From positions 1 to 54,268 of the forward strand of contig JBGOEV010000013.1 in NCBI GenBank assembly GCA_041538025.1: 54,268 nt of DNA, in the 5' to 3' direction. The position numbers were made by a program, and so were the translations under genes. Shown here one piece after another: positions 7,346-15,386 of this stretch; positions within the stretch are counted from its first letter, which is position 1, and every line of letters begins with the position of its first letter. The notes under the pieces are model-generated. The model saw nothing but the letters and a program-made list of their open reading frames with translations. It was not told where the DNA came from and did not search any database. Source of the DNA: Thermosaccharophagus gerlachensis. Lineage in GTDB: Bacteria > Armatimonadota > Fervidibacteria > Fervidibacterales > Thermosaccharophagaceae.

Positions 7346-9139
7346 ATGACCTCTCGTGAGCTGATGCGACGGTTGCGTGAGGAGTTGGGTGAAAAAGTGC
7401 TTGAATGCTGGGAACCAAGGGATGGAAGGGTATTCGTTAAAGTCTCACCAAGCGACATTGTTACAGCATGCGATTATGCATTCAATACGCTTAAAGCACG
7501 CTACATGACCACATGCGCAACTGATGATAGATGGCGAAATGGTAAATTCACTATAACGCATTTCTTCTCGCTTGATGCAGATAAGCTTTTTCTCTCCGTG
7601 CGTTGTGAAGTTGACCCAGACAACCCAGTGTTGCCATCAATCACTCCCCTAATACCTGGTGCTGAGTGGGCTGAGAGGGAACAGCAAGACTTGCTCGGAG
7701 TTAAGTTTGAGGGTCATCCAGACCCAAGGAGGCTCGTCTTGCCAGATGACTTCCCACCCGATTTGTATCCGCTACGAAAGGATTACCCATACAACTATCG
7801 CCCTGAGCCTGATATGCGTGGTAAAGTGCCAATGAAAGAGCCACCTGAGGGCGCAACCGTTGTGGCAGTAGGTCCATTCTTCCCCGTGCTTGAGGAACCA
7901 GCCTACTTCAGGCTTTTCGTTGAGGGTGAAACTGTGGTCGGTTGCGATTACCGTGGTTTTTATAACCATCGCGGTATTGAGAAGCTCGGTGATAGCAAGC
8001 TCACATTCAATCAAATTGTTTTCCTTGCCGAAAGGATATGAGGGATATGAGGCTTCATACACAGCACGGTGTGCTGTGAGGCAACAGAAAACGCTCTCGG
8101 AATAAGGGCACCAAGAAGGGCAAGGTTCATAAGGAGCATAATGCTTGAGATTGAGCGCATACATAGCCACTTGCTTTGGCTCGGAATAGCTGGACACATA
8201 ATTGGGTTTGACACAGTGCTCATGCAGGCTTGGCGGATAAGAGAGCCAGTTATGTGGCTCGCTGAGTATATCACAGGTAACAGGAAAACATACGGGATGA
8301 ACATTGTCGGCGGTGTTAGGCGAGATATAACGAAGGAGAAGCATGAGCGCATCCTTGATGTGATGAGGCGAGTTGAGGAAGAAACTGTGGCAGTTATAAA
8401 GGCAGTTGAGGGTGATACGATGCTCCATGTGAGGCTTCGCGGGGTTGGATACCTCTCACCAGAGGATGCAAGGGCAATGTGCGTTGTCGGTCCTACCGCA
8501 AGGGGTTCTAACATCGCAATTGATGCGCGTGTTGATCATCCATACGCTGCCTATGATGAGCTTGTTCCAGAGAAGAAGGTGCACGATGAATGCGACATAT
8601 GGGCAAGGACGCTTGTCAGGCTTGAAGAAACAATTGAATCAATCAGGTTGGTCAGGGAAGGCATAAGGGCTCTTCAAGGGATGCCAGAAGGCGAGATAGT
8701 GCTTAACATAACTGAGGAAGTTCCAGAAGGGCTTGAAGGCATTTCTGTGGTTGAGGCACCAAGGGGAGAATGCATTCACTATGTCATAACAAGTGCTGAG
8801 AACAGACCACATAGGTGGCGTGTGCGAGCACCATCTTACATGAACATACATGCATTGCCAGTTATGTTTAAGAACAAGAACGGCGGTATACCGTCAGAAC
8901 CGTTCAGCAAAGCGAATATCGCTGACATACCGATAATCATAGGTAGCATTGACCCTTGCTTCTCATGCACGGAAAGGGTTGAAGTGATTGATGTAAAAAA
9001 GAAAGAGGTGCGCTTCTACACGAGGAACGAATTGATCGAGCTTTGCAGGCTCAAAGCGCAGGAGCTTTTCAACAGGCGCTCAATAACAGTTGGTGAGTTT
9101 GGTGGTGCCATGAAAAAAACAACAGAGGAACAACATTGA
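7346..9139 (+). CDS. hyfG: [NiFe] hydrogenase large subunit (HycE/HyfG-like) with two in-frame TGA codons at the proximal CxxC; probable double selenoprotein
   Basis: One continuous frame of 597 codons is interrupted only by TGA at 8039-8041 (codon 232) and 8048-8050 (codon 235). An N-terminal NuoC-like domain (EREQQDLLGVKFEGHPDPRR near 111-130) precedes the large-subunit domain. At the proximal nickel motif the family reads ERVCGICGFxHS; here it reads ERI-TGA-GI-TGA-GFIHS, so both cysteine ligands fall exactly on TGA. The distal motif is intact, DPCFSCTER with C538 and C541, followed by about 56 residues for HycI-type removal. Start ATG follows AGGGGGTGAT. The part after the TGAs could start at GTG 8069, but that codon has no ribosome site and would lack the nickel ligands. 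Readthrough with selenocysteine is favoured by the GGU-loop hairpin at 8060-8078. Cysteine insertion at UGA, or a decayed gene, are alternatives. Confidence 0.9.
8060..8078 (+). promoter_or_regulatory. Candidate bacterial SECIS hairpin inside the hydrogenase large-subunit gene
   Basis: Bases 8060-8067 (CACAGCAC) and 8071-8078 (GTGCTGTG) are perfectly complementary and close a GGT loop (8068-8070). The stem begins 9 bases after the second TGA and 18 after the first. Known bacterial SECIS elements sit immediately downstream of the UGA and present a G-U in the apical loop to SelB, so both position and loop fit. The bulged U of the E. coli fdhF element is not evident. A weak outer stem (8052-8054 with 8080-8082) may extend it. 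Function is inference. Confidence 0.75.
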
Positions 9140-9179
9140 TCATCAAAAACACGGCGGTTGATCAAAGGGTGATGCGAGG

Positions 9180-10091
9180 ATGGAGAGGTTATGCTATGCG
9201 GTGTTGAATGTAATTGTTGTGCTTTTCTTTGCGCCATTGTTTGAGGGCTTCGTGCGCAAGTATATCCGTGCCAACATAGCGCATTCAAGGAGAGGTCCAC
9301 TTGTTGGCATCTGGCAGCCGTTCTATGACCTGCTAAAGCTCTTCGCAAAAGAGGACATACGCGTTGGTGGGGCACTCCAAACAGTTATGCCGTATGTAGG
9401 CTTTGGCTCAATGTTGGTCGCATCACTTTTCCTGCCACTGTGCGGTTATGCCCCGCTTGATGCATTTGGGGATTTGATCGTCTTCATATACACCATTAGC
9501 CTGTTTGCCATCTCGCTTGCTATTTTGGCTCTTGACAGCAGTTCCCCATACTCAAGCATTGGTGCATTGAGGGAGATAATGCTAATGACGCTCGTTGAGC
9601 TGATATTCATTACCTCTCTCATTTGCGGGGCTGTCTGTGCGCATACTCTAAGGCTTTCCGAAATAATCCTTTGGTATCGCATGCGCCTCTTCTCGCTCCC
9701 TATGCTCATAGCTGCAGGTGTGGTTTTCATAGCAATGCTGGCTCAGTTTGGGCGTCTACCGTTTGATATACCTGAGGCAGAGCAGGAGATAATTGGCGGT
9801 CCATTTATGGAAGTTTCAGGTCCGAGGCTTGCCTTGCTTAAATGGGCTGTTTGGATGAGACAATTTATCAGCGCAAGCCTTTTTGCGACTGTTTTCATAC
9901 CTTGGGGCTTAACTGGGTTGTTTGTCATTGACTTGATCATCACGCTTATCAAGGTGCTCATCACTTTTGTTCTTGTAACGCTTGTTGAAGTGCTCTCACC
10001 AAGACTGAGGATTGATCAGGCTCTTAACTTTTACCTTGGTGTCTTTCTCACTTCAGCGATTGCTATCGCCATTGCTTATGTAGCTCCATAA
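9180..10091 (+). CDS. hyfC: Hydrogenase membrane anchor subunit, HyfC/HycD/NuoH-like
   Basis: This 303-residue polytopic protein is of the NuoH family, with about eight membrane segments. Family landmarks are the RRGPLVGIWQPFYDLLKLFAKED loop at residues 37-60 and the acidic FDIPEAEQEIIGG loop near 197-209, which contacts the small subunit and the first membrane charge. It links the Fe-S/NiFe arm to the antiporter-like arm. The ATG is preceded by a GCGAGG-type site, and the gene begins 40 bases after the large-subunit stop. No missing key residue was noticed. Confidence 0.9.
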   Translation: MERLCYAVLNVIVVLFFAPLFEGFVRKYIRANIAHSRRGPLVGIWQPFYDLLKLFAKEDIRVGGALQTVMPYVGFGSMLVASLFLPLCGYAPLDAFGDLIVFIYTISLFAISLAILALDSSSPYSSIGALREIMLMTLVELIFITSLICGAVCAHTLRLSEIILWYRMRLFSLPMLIAAGVVFIAMLAQFGRLPFDIPEAEQEIIGGPFMEVSGPRLALLKWAVWMRQFISASLFATVFIPWGLTGLFVIDLIITLIKVLITFVLVTLVEVLSPRLRIDQALNFYLGVFLTSAIAIAIAYVAP

Positions 10092-10130
10092 GCTTTGGAG
10101 CAAATTTAAATTGCATGGGAGGTCAACAAC

Positions 10131-10634
10131 ATGATAGGTAGCAAGTTGAAAGAGTTGATGATCGCTCTTCGTGGTGGTGCTCCAAGACCACTTGTTGTGA
10201 CATTGCCATATCCACTTGGACCGGGCGCTGAAGTGCCAGAGGGCTTTAGAGGGAAGGTTGAAGTTGATGTTTCAAAGTGTATTGGTTGTGGTGGCTGTGC
10301 TAATGTTTGCCCTTCACGGTGCATAATCGTTGAGGACATATCACAGCTGTGGCGCAAGATGAGCATAATGCGTGAAAGATGCACTTACTGTGCGCGTTGC
10401 CAAGAGGTTTGCCAAGAGAAAGCCATAACACTAACATGTGAATTTGAGCTTGCCACAGATAATCCAGCTGATCTCACTGACACATGGGAAGTGTTCATGG
10501 CTACATGCTCGCGCTGTGGGAGATGCTTTAAGCCAAAAACCGTCTTAGACAAGATGATGGAAGTCGGCTTCAAGGCGCCTATGGGGAGGCGTTATGGAGT
10601 ATGCGCTCTGTCGCCAGCCAAAGAGCAAACATGA
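10131..10634 (+). CDS. hyfH: Two-[4Fe-4S] ferredoxin-like hydrogenase subunit, HyfH/HycF/NuoI-like
   Basis: This 167-residue protein has the two ferredoxin motifs CIGCGGCANVCP and CTYCARCQEVCQ expected of a NuoI-type subunit, which wires electrons between the donor module and the small subunit. A third cysteine cluster (CSRCGRC plus a later Cys) lies in the C-terminal third, as in some HycF/HyfH proteins, and might bind another metal or only stabilise the fold. The start ATG follows GGGAGG at good spacing. It sits in the run of hydrogenase genes between the membrane anchor and the HyfE-like gene. Confidence in family is high; the role of the third cluster is unknown. Confidence 0.88.
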   Translation: MIGSKLKELMIALRGGAPRPLVVTLPYPLGPGAEVPEGFRGKVEVDVSKCIGCGGCANVCPSRCIIVEDISQLWRKMSIMRERCTYCARCQEVCQEKAITLTCEFELATDNPADLTDTWEVFMATCSRCGRCFKPKTVLDKMMEVGFKAPMGRRYGVCALSPAKEQT

Positions 10635-10669
10635 AGGCACATTGAAGCTCGTTGTGAGGTGAGCATACC

Positions 10670-11350
10670 ATGCCTGCCGTTCAAGGCATAGATGTGTTAG
10701 CGTTGCTCATGATAGCGCACCTTCTTGCTTCTCTTGTTGCATCTGAGCTTCGCAACTTGCGCCTCAGCGCTTGGGCACTCGTTGTCCAAGCATTCTTCTT
10801 GGCTTGCATAATAGCGTCATACGGTGTCGTTTGGAACAACCCGTCGCTGTTCATCTGGGCTTTTGTGACGGTGCTGACAAAGGTTATCATCATTCCTTCG
10901 CTTTTGCTCCATCACATACGAGTGACAGGGCTCACTATGGAGATACGTCCATTGATAGGCTTGAGGATGTCGGTTTTGATGAGCGTTTTCTTGGTTGTGG
11001 CACTTTACTGGCTTTTTCGCACATACATTTACTTCATCGCCCCAACTATAGCAGCCATGATGGAGCCTGCTCGCTCAAACTTAGCCATGGCATTCTGCAT
11101 CTTCTCACTCGGTATGTATGTGCTTATCACGCGCAGGGATGTGGTTAAGGTAGTAGTTGGTTTCGTCTTGCTTGAAAATGGTGCTCATCTGGCGCTCATT
11201 ACACTTGCGCCAACACTTCCAGCAACAACAAAGCTTGGCATATGGACAAATGTTATCATTGCTGCGTGGTTGCTTATCAAGCTTGCCGAAGGAATTTACA
11301 AAGCACTTGGTGTCGTTGATACTTTGAGTCTATCGGAGCTGAAGCGCTGA
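10670..11350 (+). CDS. hyfE: Hydrogenase-4 component E-like membrane protein
   Basis: This 226-residue membrane protein has about seven hydrophobic segments. Its layout fits HyfE, which carries a NuoK-like core: a central region with LLHHIRVTGL near 82-91 and a C-terminal GFVLLENGAHLALI segment with the buried Glu used for ion transfer in NuoK/MrpC families. It lies directly before a HyfF-like gene, the normal order in hydrogenase-4 operons. ATG with GTGAGGTGAG upstream. It presumably joins the anchor subunit to an antiporter-like subunit. Assignment rests on this pattern and on gene order. Confidence 0.8.
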   Translation: MPAVQGIDVLALLMIAHLLASLVASELRNLRLSAWALVVQAFFLACIIASYGVVWNNPSLFIWAFVTVLTKVIIIPSLLLHHIRVTGLTMEIRPLIGLRMSVLMSVFLVVALYWLFRTYIYFIAPTIAAMMEPARSNLAMAFCIFSLGMYVLITRRDVVKVVVGFVLLENGAHLALITLAPTLPATTKLGIWTNVIIAAWLLIKLAEGIYKALGVVDTLSLSELKR

Positions 11351-11407
11351 GGTTTTTGGACAGCGCCATTGTAGCAATGTTGGCTCAAAGCAAGTGAGGT
11401 GTGGAAG

Positions 11408-12931
11408 ATGGTGGTTGAATCGTTGCTTCCAATACTTGTCTTTGTCATCCCAACAGTATGTGGCATTATAAGCCTTTCGCTTAGGCGGATAAACTCAATC
11501 ATTCACGGGACGATAGCTGTAGCTGGGCTTCTTGGGACGCTTTGCGTTGCGATACTCATCACTATAGAAGTCCTGCAAGGGAATGTATTGACGGCGTTTA
11601 GCAACACGGTCTATGCCGATGGTTTAAGCGCTTTGATGGAACTGCTTGGTTGTGGTATGGGCATCCTCGTTGCCATATATTCGCTACGCTACATACCAGT
11701 TCATGTGGCTCATCGCCCCGATGCGCCTCAAAGGTTAAGCACATACTATGGGCTATTGCTCCTCTTCCTTGGGATGATGAACTGGACATGCGTGACGAAC
11801 AACATAGTGTGGCTTTATGTGACGCTTGAAGCAACTACACTTGCAACTGCCTTCTTGGTCACATTCTACTGGGAAAGGCGCTCACTTGAGGCTGGTTACA
11901 AATACCTCATGCTTGTGACTGTTGGTGTCATCTTTTCGCTGTTTGGGCTTGTGCTGATCTATGCGGGCGCAATTGAACTGCCAGAGATGAAAGGTCGTGA
12001 TGTGCTCCTCATAACCGAGCTTAGCAGGGTTGGTCCGAAGATATCGTATAGCGTTGTTTTGTTGGCTAACGCTCTTATACTTGCAGGGTTTGGCGCTAAG
12101 GCTGGGCTTGTTCCATTCCATGCATGGCTTCCTGATGCACATGCTGAGGCGCCAGCACCAATAAGCGCATTGCTCTCTGGCATTGTGATAAAGGTTGGTG
12201 CATATGCAATCGCAAGGACTGTCACCATATTCGCTCCACAATACCCTGCCGTTGTCGTCTTCGTAGCTATCATGGCATCGCTCAGCATGGTCATCGGTAT
12301 ACTGATGGCGCTTGTTCAGGATGACATAAAGCGAATGCTCGCATATTCTTCTGTGAGCCAAATAGGCTATGTTGTTGAGGGGCTTGGGTTCGGAACATAC
12401 CTTGGCATATACGGTGCTCTATTCCACCTGATGAACCACACCATCGTTAAGGCACTGCTCTTCCTAACTGCTGGTGCTGTGGCGCATATGACTGGGACAC
12501 GCAAGATGAGCGAGCTTGGTGGGCTTGTGCGCCACATGCCTGTGGTTGCTGTTTGCTTCTTTATTGGTGCTATAGCTATCGGAGGGTTGCCACCGTTCAA
12601 CATGTTCATGAGCAAGTTCACACTCTTCATGGCTGCAGCAGATGTAGGTCTCCTATGGGCTGCGATAATAGCCGTATTCACAGGCTTGTTAACTGTTGCT
12701 TGTTTCTTGAGGGCTGCAGCGAGAATATTCTGGGGCAGACCTTGCAAAGCTATTCAACCAGCTGCCGTTGCAGCGAATGGTGGTGAGGTGCATCTCCCGA
12801 TAAGCATGCTTATACCCATGATCGTGCTCGCCATCTTGACAGTTGTATTGGGAATCTATCCAGGGCTTGTCCATCCTTTGCTTGACAATGCGACTATGTG
12901 CATCTTAAAGATACTTCGTGCGGGTATGTGA
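11408..12931 (+). CDS. hyfF: Antiporter-like hydrogenase membrane subunit, HyfF-like
   Basis: This 507-residue member of the NuoL/M/N antiporter family is the third in the locus. Diagnostic segments are YVTLEATTLATAFLV near 140 with the conserved Glu, LPDAHAEAPAPISALLSGIVIKVGAYA near 240-265 with the key Lys, and DDIKRMLAYSSVSQIGY near 305. The ATG at 11408 has GAGGTG (11396-11401) at normal spacing; a GTG at 11399 overlaps that site. Position after hyfE and before the small subunit matches hydrogenase-4. Together the three antiporter-like proteins imply a pump with high ion stoichiometry, which is inference from complex I-type enzymes. Confidence 0.87.
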   Translation: MVVESLLPILVFVIPTVCGIISLSLRRINSIIHGTIAVAGLLGTLCVAILITIEVLQGNVLTAFSNTVYADGLSALMELLGCGMGILVAIYSLRYIPVHVAHRPDAPQRLSTYYGLLLLFLGMMNWTCVTNNIVWLYVTLEATTLATAFLVTFYWERRSLEAGYKYLMLVTVGVIFSLFGLVLIYAGAIELPEMKGRDVLLITELSRVGPKISYSVVLLANALILAGFGAKAGLVPFHAWLPDAHAEAPAPISALLSGIVIKVGAYAIARTVTIFAPQYPAVVVFVAIMASLSMVIGILMALVQDDIKRMLAYSSVSQIGYVVEGLGFGTYLGIYGALFHLMNHTIVKALLFLTAGAVAHMTGTRKMSELGGLVRHMPVVAVCFFIGAIAIGGLPPFNMFMSKFTLFMAAADVGLLWAAIIAVFTGLLTVACFLRAAARIFWGRPCKAIQPAAVAANGGEVHLPISMLIPMIVLAILTVVLGIYPGLVHPLLDNATMCILKILRAGM

Positions 12932-12978
12932 TTGAGTTTTTGTTCTTAGCAACTCAAGCTAAGCAGGGGGTATTCAAC

Positions 12979-13488
12979 ATGGTTGGATGGTTCAGGAGGC
13001 TTTGTGAGAAGGCATTCCCTAAGGCTTTGTGGGTCTTCCATGCAAACACAGGTGCTTGTAACGGATGTGATATTGAGGTCATAAATGTGCTTACACCGTA
13101 TTACGATGCTGAGCGCTTCGGTATAAGGCTTGTTGGCTCGCCAAGGCATGCGGACGTCATCATCGTCACAGGTCCTGTAACGAGGCAGTCTGCACCAGTC
13201 CTTGAACGCCTTATTGATTCAGTTCCGTCGCCAAAGCTTATCCTTGCAGTTGGCTCTTGCCCAACTGGTGGCAACATATGGTTTGACTCATACGCAACTT
13301 GTGGTGGTCTTTCAAGCGCCATCAAGGGGAAGGATATACCAGTGGTTTATGTTCCCGGATGCCCACCTCGCCCAGAGGCAATCCTTTATGGTGTAGCTTT
13401 GGCGCTCGGTCTGGTTAAAAAGAAAGTGGCAAGCAAACATATGAAACAGGAATTGCTTCCACCAAGGGAAGAAGCAAAGGCACATTAG
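12979..13488 (+). CDS. hyfI: [NiFe] hydrogenase small subunit, HyfI/HycG/NuoB-like
   Basis: This 169-residue protein of the NuoB/HycG family binds the [4Fe-4S] cluster nearest the active site. The cysteine pattern is visible: TGACNGCDIEV, VGSCPTGG and VPGCPPRPEAI, supplying the four ligands. The open frame extends upstream to 12898, overlapping hyfF. I place the start at ATG 12979 because AGGGGG precedes it and the shorter protein matches the family length. It pairs with the large subunit at 7346-9139. The small subunit keeps normal cysteines, so the TGA coding is confined to the large subunit's nickel site. Confidence 0.9.
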   Translation: MVGWFRRLCEKAFPKALWVFHANTGACNGCDIEVINVLTPYYDAERFGIRLVGSPRHADVIIVTGPVTRQSAPVLERLIDSVPSPKLILAVGSCPTGGNIWFDSYATCGGLSSAIKGKDIPVVYVPGCPPRPEAILYGVALALGLVKKKVASKHMKQELLPPREEAKAH

Positions 13489-13532
13489 CTTTGAAGCAAA
13501 AGTAACTCGCTCAAGTGAGGTGCAATGGTAAA

Positions 13533-14438
13533 ATGCAACGCATGTCAATTTACGCTATGCCACTTACATGGCTGGCGCTGTTAGCTCTTGTCCCGCTGTA
13601 TGGCTGTGGGAAGCATCGCATAGTAGCACGACCATCGGCTAAGGTAGCCCTTGAACCGGAATATCCCCTCCACATAATGGCACAGCGTTACAACGAGCTC
13701 ATGCGTTACTTGAGCGATGTAACTGGAAGGAGAGTTGAGTGGCTTTCTTCGGCGAGTAGCGAAGGTATGATAGCAACCATTGAGAGCAGAAGACCAGATA
13801 TAGCTCTTGTTGACCCACTGCATTATGTGATCCTTAAGAAAGCATGCGATGCAAAGTTGCTCCTTAAGGTGCTCTTAAAGCCAGTTAGTGGTGTAGGGAA
13901 ACCAAAAGCAACGATGAAGGGTGTGATAATAGCACATGCCGATGGTGGGACACCATCGTTGAGCGAGATTGAAGGAAGCATAGTTGCAGTCCCATCAAGG
14001 CAAGTTCTTTTTGGCTTTGTTGCACAAGCAAAGGTGTGTAAGGATGCCGGGATCAATTTAAACACGCTACGCACAGTTATTGAGAGGCGTGAAGATAGAG
14101 TTGTTGCCTCTGTTGCGTATGGGAGAGCTAAGTTCGGCTTCATTCGTGAGGGCACGTTGGAGTTGCTCTCTGACACTCTTGACTTGAGCAAGGTAAAGGT
14201 TATCCATGAAACTCGGGACTACCCAAATCCGTGCTTCATCTGCCTTCCGGAAGTCATGAAGAGGCGTGCTGGAGTCATCCACGAGCTCAAGGAAGCACTC
14301 CTCAAACTTAATCAACCGTTGCCAGAGCATAGGCGAATATTGGAGTTGGCTGGTTGGGCTGGCGTCACTGAAGCTGTTGACGACAAAGAATACGACGTCG
14401 TTAGGAGGCTCATAGACGAGCTTAACCTGCCTTATTGA
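13533..14438 (+). CDS. PhnD-like substrate-binding lipoprotein
   Basis: This 301-residue exported protein resembles periplasmic phosphate/phosphite/phosphonate-binding proteins (PhnD family). It has an N-terminal hydrophobic signal ending in a lipobox (PLYGC, Cys near residue 25), then the two-lobed binding fold with segments such as YNELMRYLSDVTGRRVEW and RPDIALVDPLHYVI. No permease or ATPase gene is adjacent, so it may be an orphan receptor or a sensor. ATG 13533 was chosen over GTG 13515 because GAGGTG overlaps the latter. It starts 45 bases after the small-subunit gene, so co-transcription is possible. The ligand cannot be inferred. Confidence 0.78.
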   Translation: MQRMSIYAMPLTWLALLALVPLYGCGKHRIVARPSAKVALEPEYPLHIMAQRYNELMRYLSDVTGRRVEWLSSASSEGMIATIESRRPDIALVDPLHYVILKKACDAKLLLKVLLKPVSGVGKPKATMKGVIIAHADGGTPSLSEIEGSIVAVPSRQVLFGFVAQAKVCKDAGINLNTLRTVIERREDRVVASVAYGRAKFGFIREGTLELLSDTLDLSKVKVIHETRDYPNPCFICLPEVMKRRAGVIHELKEALLKLNQPLPEHRRILELAGWAGVTEAVDDKEYDVVRRLIDELNLPY

Positions 14439-14525
14439 GTTAACGCTTTGTGACCTCCGAGCGCTTCTCAGTTTTAACGCTGTCTTCAAAATCGACCTCC
14501 AACCTTCCCAACAGGGGTGAGTAAG

Positions 14526-15386
14526 ATGAACCAAGGTTCGCTTGGAACATTTGTCAAGCGTATGGACGGCGTTGGTGCTATTAAGGTTGTCTCACCAGAA
14601 ACGGGTGTGCTTGAGTGGCTTGAATTTAACCTTTTGCGGTTGAATAGCGGTGAGGAGTGGGAGGATGAGGGTGTAGTGAAGCTCTCTTCTGGTGGTGAGC
14701 ATATAGCAGAGGTAGCATTAGTCGTGCTTTCCGGGGCTTGCTCAATTTATGCTGGCAATGCATCTTGGGAAGGGCTTCAATGCAGGCGCGATGTTTTCAG
14801 TGGCAAAGCAACAACTCTTTATGTCCCGCCAGATACACGATACCGTATCATCGCAAAGAGCAACTTTGAGGCTGCCGTGGTTAAGGTGATAGTGACCGAT
14901 AAAAGTGCTGGTATTAAAGAACCTGTGCTGATAACTCCAGAGCAAGTTAAAAGGCGCACCGTTGGCTTCCTCAACTGGCAGCGAGAAATTGATGACATCA
15001 TTGATGCTTCGTTTCCAGCTGCACGGCTCTTGCTCGGCGAGACTCGCAACCCACCCGGGAACTGGTCAAGCTATCCACCGCATAAACATGACATACACAA
15101 TCCGCCCTACGAAGTGAGGCTTGAGGAAGTTTACCATTACCGTATCTTCCCAAGCTATGGTTTTGCTGTGCAGCTCTTATATGATGGCGAGGAGCAAGAA
15201 GTTTATGTTGTAGGTGATGGTGACACGCTCGCAATCGCTCGTGGTTATCACCCAATTGTTGCTGCGCCCGGCTACAGACTCTATTACCTTTGGGCGCTCG
15301 CCGGTGACGAGAGGCAAATGTATGTCAGGTTTGATGAATCGCACTCTTGGGTTCTGGCGATGGAGGCAACCATCGCTGCTAAGTGA
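14526..15386 (+). CDS. iolB: IolB-like 5-deoxy-glucuronate isomerase (KduI/IolB family)
   Basis: This 286-residue bicupin protein matches the IolB family of myo-inositol breakdown, which isomerises 5-deoxy-glucuronate. Landmarks in the C-terminal half are GETRNPPGNWSSYPPHKHD, the metal-binding LEEVYHYR, and RGYHPIVAAPGYRLYYLWAL. ATG 14526 is preceded by AGGGGTGA; a GTG at 14517 overlaps this site. No other inositol genes are present in the window, so it may act on a related sugar acid or belong to a scattered pathway. Its stop overlaps the convergent DUF362 gene by 8 bases. The family is clear; the in vivo substrate is not. Confidence 0.85.
   Translation: MNQGSLGTFVKRMDGVGAIKVVSPETGVLEWLEFNLLRLNSGEEWEDEGVVKLSSGGEHIAEVALVVLSGACSIYAGNASWEGLQCRRDVFSGKATTLYVPPDTRYRIIAKSNFEAAVVKVIVTDKSAGIKEPVLITPEQVKRRTVGFLNWQREIDDIIDASFPAARLLLGETRNPPGNWSSYPPHKHDIHNPPYEVRLEEVYHYRIFPSYGFAVQLLYDGEEQEVYVVGDGDTLAIARGYHPIVAAPGYRLYYLWALAGDERQMYVRFDESHSWVLAMEATIAAK

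Noticed and set aside
8031..8060. A frameshift or sequencing indel splitting the large-subunit gene.
   Set aside because: No base needs to be added or removed: the frame is unchanged on both sides and the two TGA codons replace exactly the two conserved cysteines.
8069..9139. Reading the second half of the hydrogenase large subunit as its own gene starting at GTG 8069.
   Set aside because: It has no ribosome-binding site, begins inside the hairpin, lies in the same frame as the upstream half, and would lack the NuoC domain and both proximal metal ligands.
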